Positions 60,236 through 64,000 of a stretch of DNA of 64,000 nt are shown one piece after another (position 1 is the first letter of the stretch; the number at the start of each line of letters is the position of its first letter). The stretch covers positions 22,304,065 through 22,368,064 of the forward strand of contig CM060685.1 of NCBI GenBank assembly GCA_030686995.1, given 5' to 3'. The DNA is from Artemisia argyi. Taxonomy: Eukaryota > Streptophyta > Magnoliopsida > Asterales > Asteraceae. A program made the position numbers and the translations under genes. The notes below the pieces were generated by a model. That model was given only the letters and a program-made list of their open reading frames with translations. It was not told the DNA's origin and made no database searches.

Positions 60236-60866
60236 GCTACGGCCCTTACACAAACACCTTGGCACCCTACGTGGTGCCCAATAAGTGTTTATCTTTCTTT
60301 TCTTTTGTAGGAATTGTATTTTCTATTTTTTCACATAACTTGCAAGTATTAATAAAATGTTATGGTTTCTAGCTAACTCCATAGCGCATTTTTACTTTAT
60401 TGCATATATGTCAATATTGTTTATCTTATATTTCTGCCTACATGGCGTGCATGCACCACTTAAAGACCCACGAAGGCATAAAGGATAAGTTAACCTACTA
60501 ATTTACTTGTTGAATAAGAGGGTTGCAAACCCATCAACATTGGATCACGCATCCTTGCTAAGCGCCTTACTCTCGAGACGTCGAAGTAAGTTTCGCGTGC
60601 GCACCCCACGATGGATGCGCATATACCAAGTACACCGTACGAGCTTAGCAATATAACGAGCCAAGACACTTGGTCAAATAATAAAACTTCGCAAACAATG
60701 CAAGCATAATTCTTCAAAGTCACGTACTTAAAAGACTTAGTTAAAAATTCAAACTTAGCGAACAATGCAAATATATTTAAGTCATGAACTTAAAACCAAA
60801 AGTGTATCTCATTCAACAATTATTAATGAAAATTACAAAGGAAAGATACATAACTATACAAAAAGC
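60236..60866 (+). other. Non-coding spacer of the Tat element
   Basis: Lies between the integrase stop and the end of the antisense gene. No recognised feature; Tat elements normally carry a long 3' non-coding or antisense-coding part here. Confidence 0.6.
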
Positions 60867-63461
60867 CTATATACTATGGCGATGCTCAGAACCCTCCTCT
60901 GGAGCGGCGGAACTCCCCGCTTCCTTAAGCTTACTCAAGGTTATAGCATCCTTGAGAGATACGGTCGGAACGCTCACAGCCACGCCATCTGATCGGGGAA
61001 GGTGTGCGGCACCGATGCCGCACATCACAGCCTTGCCTTTGATACCCTTCTTCAAGGCAACCCTTTGCTCGTGACGCTCTAGCACCTCTTTCAAAGGAAC
61101 TTCCTTCTCAAGAGCAAAAGGCTTAAGGATATCGCGAGGCCGCGAGAACACAGGGACTTGAAGTTACAAGACATCAGGTTTTAGATAGTAATCTAATTCC
61201 TCTTCTGCGTTCTCCACAAGATGACGCTGCAAAGTCAGACCCGCCATCAGCACAGCTATAGGGTCATCTTGATCGCGCTCCAACTTCCCTATGTGCGGCA
61301 ACTCAAGAACCTTCAGCCCCGCCATTGCCTGCAGCAGCTCATCATAAGCTGTAGGGCTATAACCAGGGACTTCCGCCAAGTCTTTCTCTAGCAGCTTGGC
61401 CTCACGAAGGTCCTCCATGGCCTGCGACCGACCACGCGCAATCGCGCAGTGCACAACCTTTCCAAAAGCTTCCACTACCTCAGCGGACTCTAGTGTGCTC
61501 AGGGCTGCCAGGCGCAGCCCGTGGCTAATCAACCATCTGCATTCACAAAGAAAAATTGTGTAAGTTAAACGACAGGGCGATGAAGTAATTCTAAAGACAA
61601 AGAAGCAAGAATACCTGCGCTCGGCTATAGTAGACACCAGATGGGGGTACAACTCCTCGTCATACTATATGCTGAGGGCGCGCAGCTTCTCCTCCTGCAT
61701 CGCGATCGCCTTCTCGATACGCTCCTTGAACTCCTGGAGGCTAGCATGATGCTCCGCCCTCTTCTCTTCAAGATAAGACACCGACCAGGTAGTCTTAGCC
61801 TTTATTTGCTCAAGCTTCGCCCTCGCGTACTTAAGGTCAGCCAATATGCTCACCTTATCTTGAGCAATCTTCTCAGCATACGCCCTCGAGGCTTCTAACT
61901 CCACTTGCGCATTCGCCAATTGCGCGCGGAGTGTCACCAACTCCTCCTCCTTTTTGGCGAGAGCACGGCTCTCCCCAGCATACTTCCCTTTCAGCTGAGC
62001 CACCAGCTCAGCTTGGCGCGCAGTGGTCGCAGCCAACTCATCCATTAGTTGCTGCGCCTCACCACCATCAGCAGCCTTGGTCTTCCCCTCCCTGTTTTCA
62101 TTCTGCGGAGAGGAAACCTCATCATCCTTCGCGGCGTCATCCCTACGCAACAGAAGCAATCAACAAATATTACAACAAGTAATATATATATAAAAAAAAA
62201 GAGAGATAAATGCACACTTACAGAAACGGAGAAACACCCTCAACCTTCAACTGTGCGCCGGAGGTAGAGGTCTCTTCCGCGTTCGACTCTGCGTCTTTGA
62301 TGACGTGTCGACGCCTCTTCCTGGTGCCACTGGCCCCAACCTCGGCCTTGCGCTTCGAACTCTGCGCAACCTCCTCCCTCAGCACCTCCTCAGGTTTCAG
62401 GATCCGGATGCTGTCAGACGATCCTGATTGCGCCTCCTCGCGCGCCACCTCCACAGTGGGCGTCACCACCACCTCAGGCGCTACACTCTGGACGGGCGTC
62501 ACCACGAGTGGTGGCGTGTCCTCGGGGACCGTCGCAGGCAGGACAGTCAAATGCCCCGCGGTCGCATCGAGCAAGGGCTGCTCTCCCTCCTTCATAAGAC
62601 GCACCCCTATGGTCACCTGCTTTGGCTTATCCAGCTTAACCACCGCGAACAGATCCATTTCTGCACACACCAAATAAAGCAAGAAAAAAGAAAATGGATT
62701 AGTTAGTAAATGCGCGAAGACAAGAATAAAAGACTTACAAAGAAAGGAAGTACAAGGGATGAACACCCACCCCGGCCGTCCTCACTCAGGAAAGTGGGAA
62801 CCTCATCTGCAGCGCCAAAATAGGCGCGACTCAATCCCACATGTACCAAAAACTCCTCCGGATAAGGGTTAATGGCCAGTCGATTGGCATCTAAAGTTTG
62901 CGCGTCAGCAAGCCTGTAAGAACCGGGTGCGGGGCGCCCATCCCTTGGTAAGGATTCTTGAGTATAAAACTCAAAGGGAGAGGGAAAGACTACGTCATCC
63001 ACCCAAAAGAAGTACTCCCTCCAATTCTTGAGGGCGTCAACTTTCTCCGTATAACACTAAAGCGCCCCCTGGCGCTTCGCAAAGGAAACCCAACCATTTG
63101 ACCACGTCGTGTGGTAAAAGGAACGGAACAAGTCCACGGTTGGTTCTATCGCAAGTAAACGGCAGTTTACCTCAAAATTCGACACCTTCGCCGCACCTAT
63201 ACAGTGCAGCTGAGAGATGTGAAGGCGATAATGATTGAGCAAATTGCTCAGAAACACAGATATGGGTACGCGGTAATTCGCGTACTCAAAAAATTTCGTG
63301 TATAGACCTATCTTCCCTTCGGGGAAATCAGCTATACACGCGTCGACATCTGGAGCCTCTGGACGTACATCCAAAGGCACAAAATAGTCGGAAGAAAATT
63401 GCGTCACGTCCTCAATGGACATCGCGGAGCGAAAATCTTCCAATTGAGCAACCATTTTCAT
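60867..63461 (-). pseudogene. Antisense gene of the Tat element (putative 'gypsy-type transposase' family), decayed
   Basis: Reads opposite to gag-pol. From the start MKMVAQLEDF at 63461, successive exons are joined by convincing introns: donor GTGGGT in the 62770s with acceptor GTGTGCAG just before AAATGGATCTG; 62221-62143 (GTAAGT...GTAG); 61614-61537 (GTATTC...TGCAG). The product has an N-terminal domain with FYHTTWSNGWVSFAKRQG, a Pro/Val-rich basic middle (SGTRKRRRH, probable nuclear signal), a long coiled coil (ARQAELVAQLKGKYAGE on), and a helical C-terminus. Three in-frame stops break it: TAG at about 63057, TAG at 61665-61667 and TAA at 61164-61166; each fits a glutamine codon changed by C to T. 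Antisense genes of this kind (Pfam Transposase_28-like) are known from Tat/Retand elements. Function unknown. Confidence 0.65.
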
Positions 63462-63521
63462 CTTAAACCTAAGTGGGACGCACACACAATTACCTACGAA
63501 AGTGAAAAGGTTTCTTTGCAA

Positions 63522-63886
63522 AAAAATGCTCTCAAAGAAGAAGAAGATGAATAGTGGTTGTGTGTGTTTTTACTGTGTGATTGTAAAAAAGGGGGGGCGG
63601 TGACTCTTATATAGGGAGTGGTAAAAACCCTAATTTTCCTCCACGTGGAACCCACTCACAGAAAACGTATGGCTGGGAGACGAACGGGTACATGCACTTT
63701 TTCCCGAATTACGAGGGCTACGTGGACACCACCCCCGATTTTCGAGGCATCCATTTTGATACTATTAGGTGCATTGCACCTACAAAAAGGCGGTAATATT
63801 TGTTCCATTTCCCGCCACGCTTACCTCTGATGATATTAAGTCTAGTACCCACGGCTACGCGCCGCGCACACTAGACTGGGGGGACA
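63522..63886. other. Region between the antisense gene and the putative 3' LTR
   Basis: Probably holds the promoter of the antisense gene (TATATAGGGAGTGG-like box near 63608 on the plus strand; minus-strand elements are unclear). Ends in a purine tract. Confidence 0.4.
63875..63886 (+). other. Putative polypurine tract of the Tat element
   Basis: ACTGGGGGGACA directly precedes a TGATGACG start, the layout expected of a plus-strand priming site and LTR in Tat elements. Confidence 0.55.
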
Positions 63887-64000
63887 TGATGACGTATAGC
63901 CTATATTTGGGCCGCAAGCCCAAATGATATACAATACTCACATCTAAGCCCATCACGAATGGGCTACCATGACAATGGTATAGGCCGCAGTATTAACGCT
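63887..64000 (+). mobile_element. Putative start of the Tat 3' LTR, cut by the window end
   Basis: Begins TGATGACGTATAGCC. There is no second LTR in the window to align; the call rests on the purine tract and the position after the antisense gene. Its first bases resemble the LTR start at 1595 (TGATGACGTGTAG). Confidence 0.45.

Overview
This is a nuclear plant DNA window, AT-rich and dense in transposable elements. The main disease-resistance-type gene (42170-48567, minus strand) looks like the RGC2 class of NLR genes best known from lettuce, so a member of the Asteraceae is the likeliest source. That placement is inference; the sequence itself carries no species label.

Layout. 1-1594: gene-free, with a long (AT)n tract. 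1595-19920: a three-level transposon nest. An Athila-like Gypsy fragment (LTR, PBS, broken gag) was hit by a Copia element, and the first bases of the Copia LTR were then hit by a 15 kb non-autonomous LTR retrotransposon (3799-18814) with no coding capacity. Its two LTRs are very unequal: 9517 bp on the left and 3283 bp on the right. The difference is exactly 3 x 2078 bp, because the left LTR holds four tandem copies of a ~2.08 kb block and the right LTR holds one. 19993-22032: smaller repeats. 22033-26047: a putative Helitron read on the minus strand, carrying one exon that looks like replication factor C subunit 3 and interrupted by a 5'-truncated LINE with a perfect 15-bp target duplication. 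27188-28000: a small three-exon LEA-like gene model. 30130-33707 (minus): an intact LRR receptor kinase of the RGI/RGFR type (root meristem growth factor receptor). 34-42 kb: MITE-like elements, a solo LTR with target duplication and a TIR element set between two direct repeats. 42170-48567 (minus): an intact five-exon CC-NB-LRR gene coding for about 1790 residues. 50.5-53.7 kb: more TIR elements and a truncated Copia 5' end. 55665-56431 (minus): a broken duplicate of the last exon of the NLR gene. 57179-57750: a TIR element. 57920-64000: a Tat-lineage Gypsy derivative in which a gag start is joined in frame to RNase H and integrase, followed by a spliced antisense gene with three in-frame stops and a putative start of a 3' LTR at 63887.

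The host genes are few: one peptide-hormone receptor kinase, one NLR immune receptor with a duplicated relic nearby, and one small LEA-like gene. The most unusual structure is the LTR retrotransposon with a one-sided, multi-kilobase tandem expansion of its LTR. The Helitron with a captured exon and the in-frame deleted Tat element with its decayed antisense gene come next.
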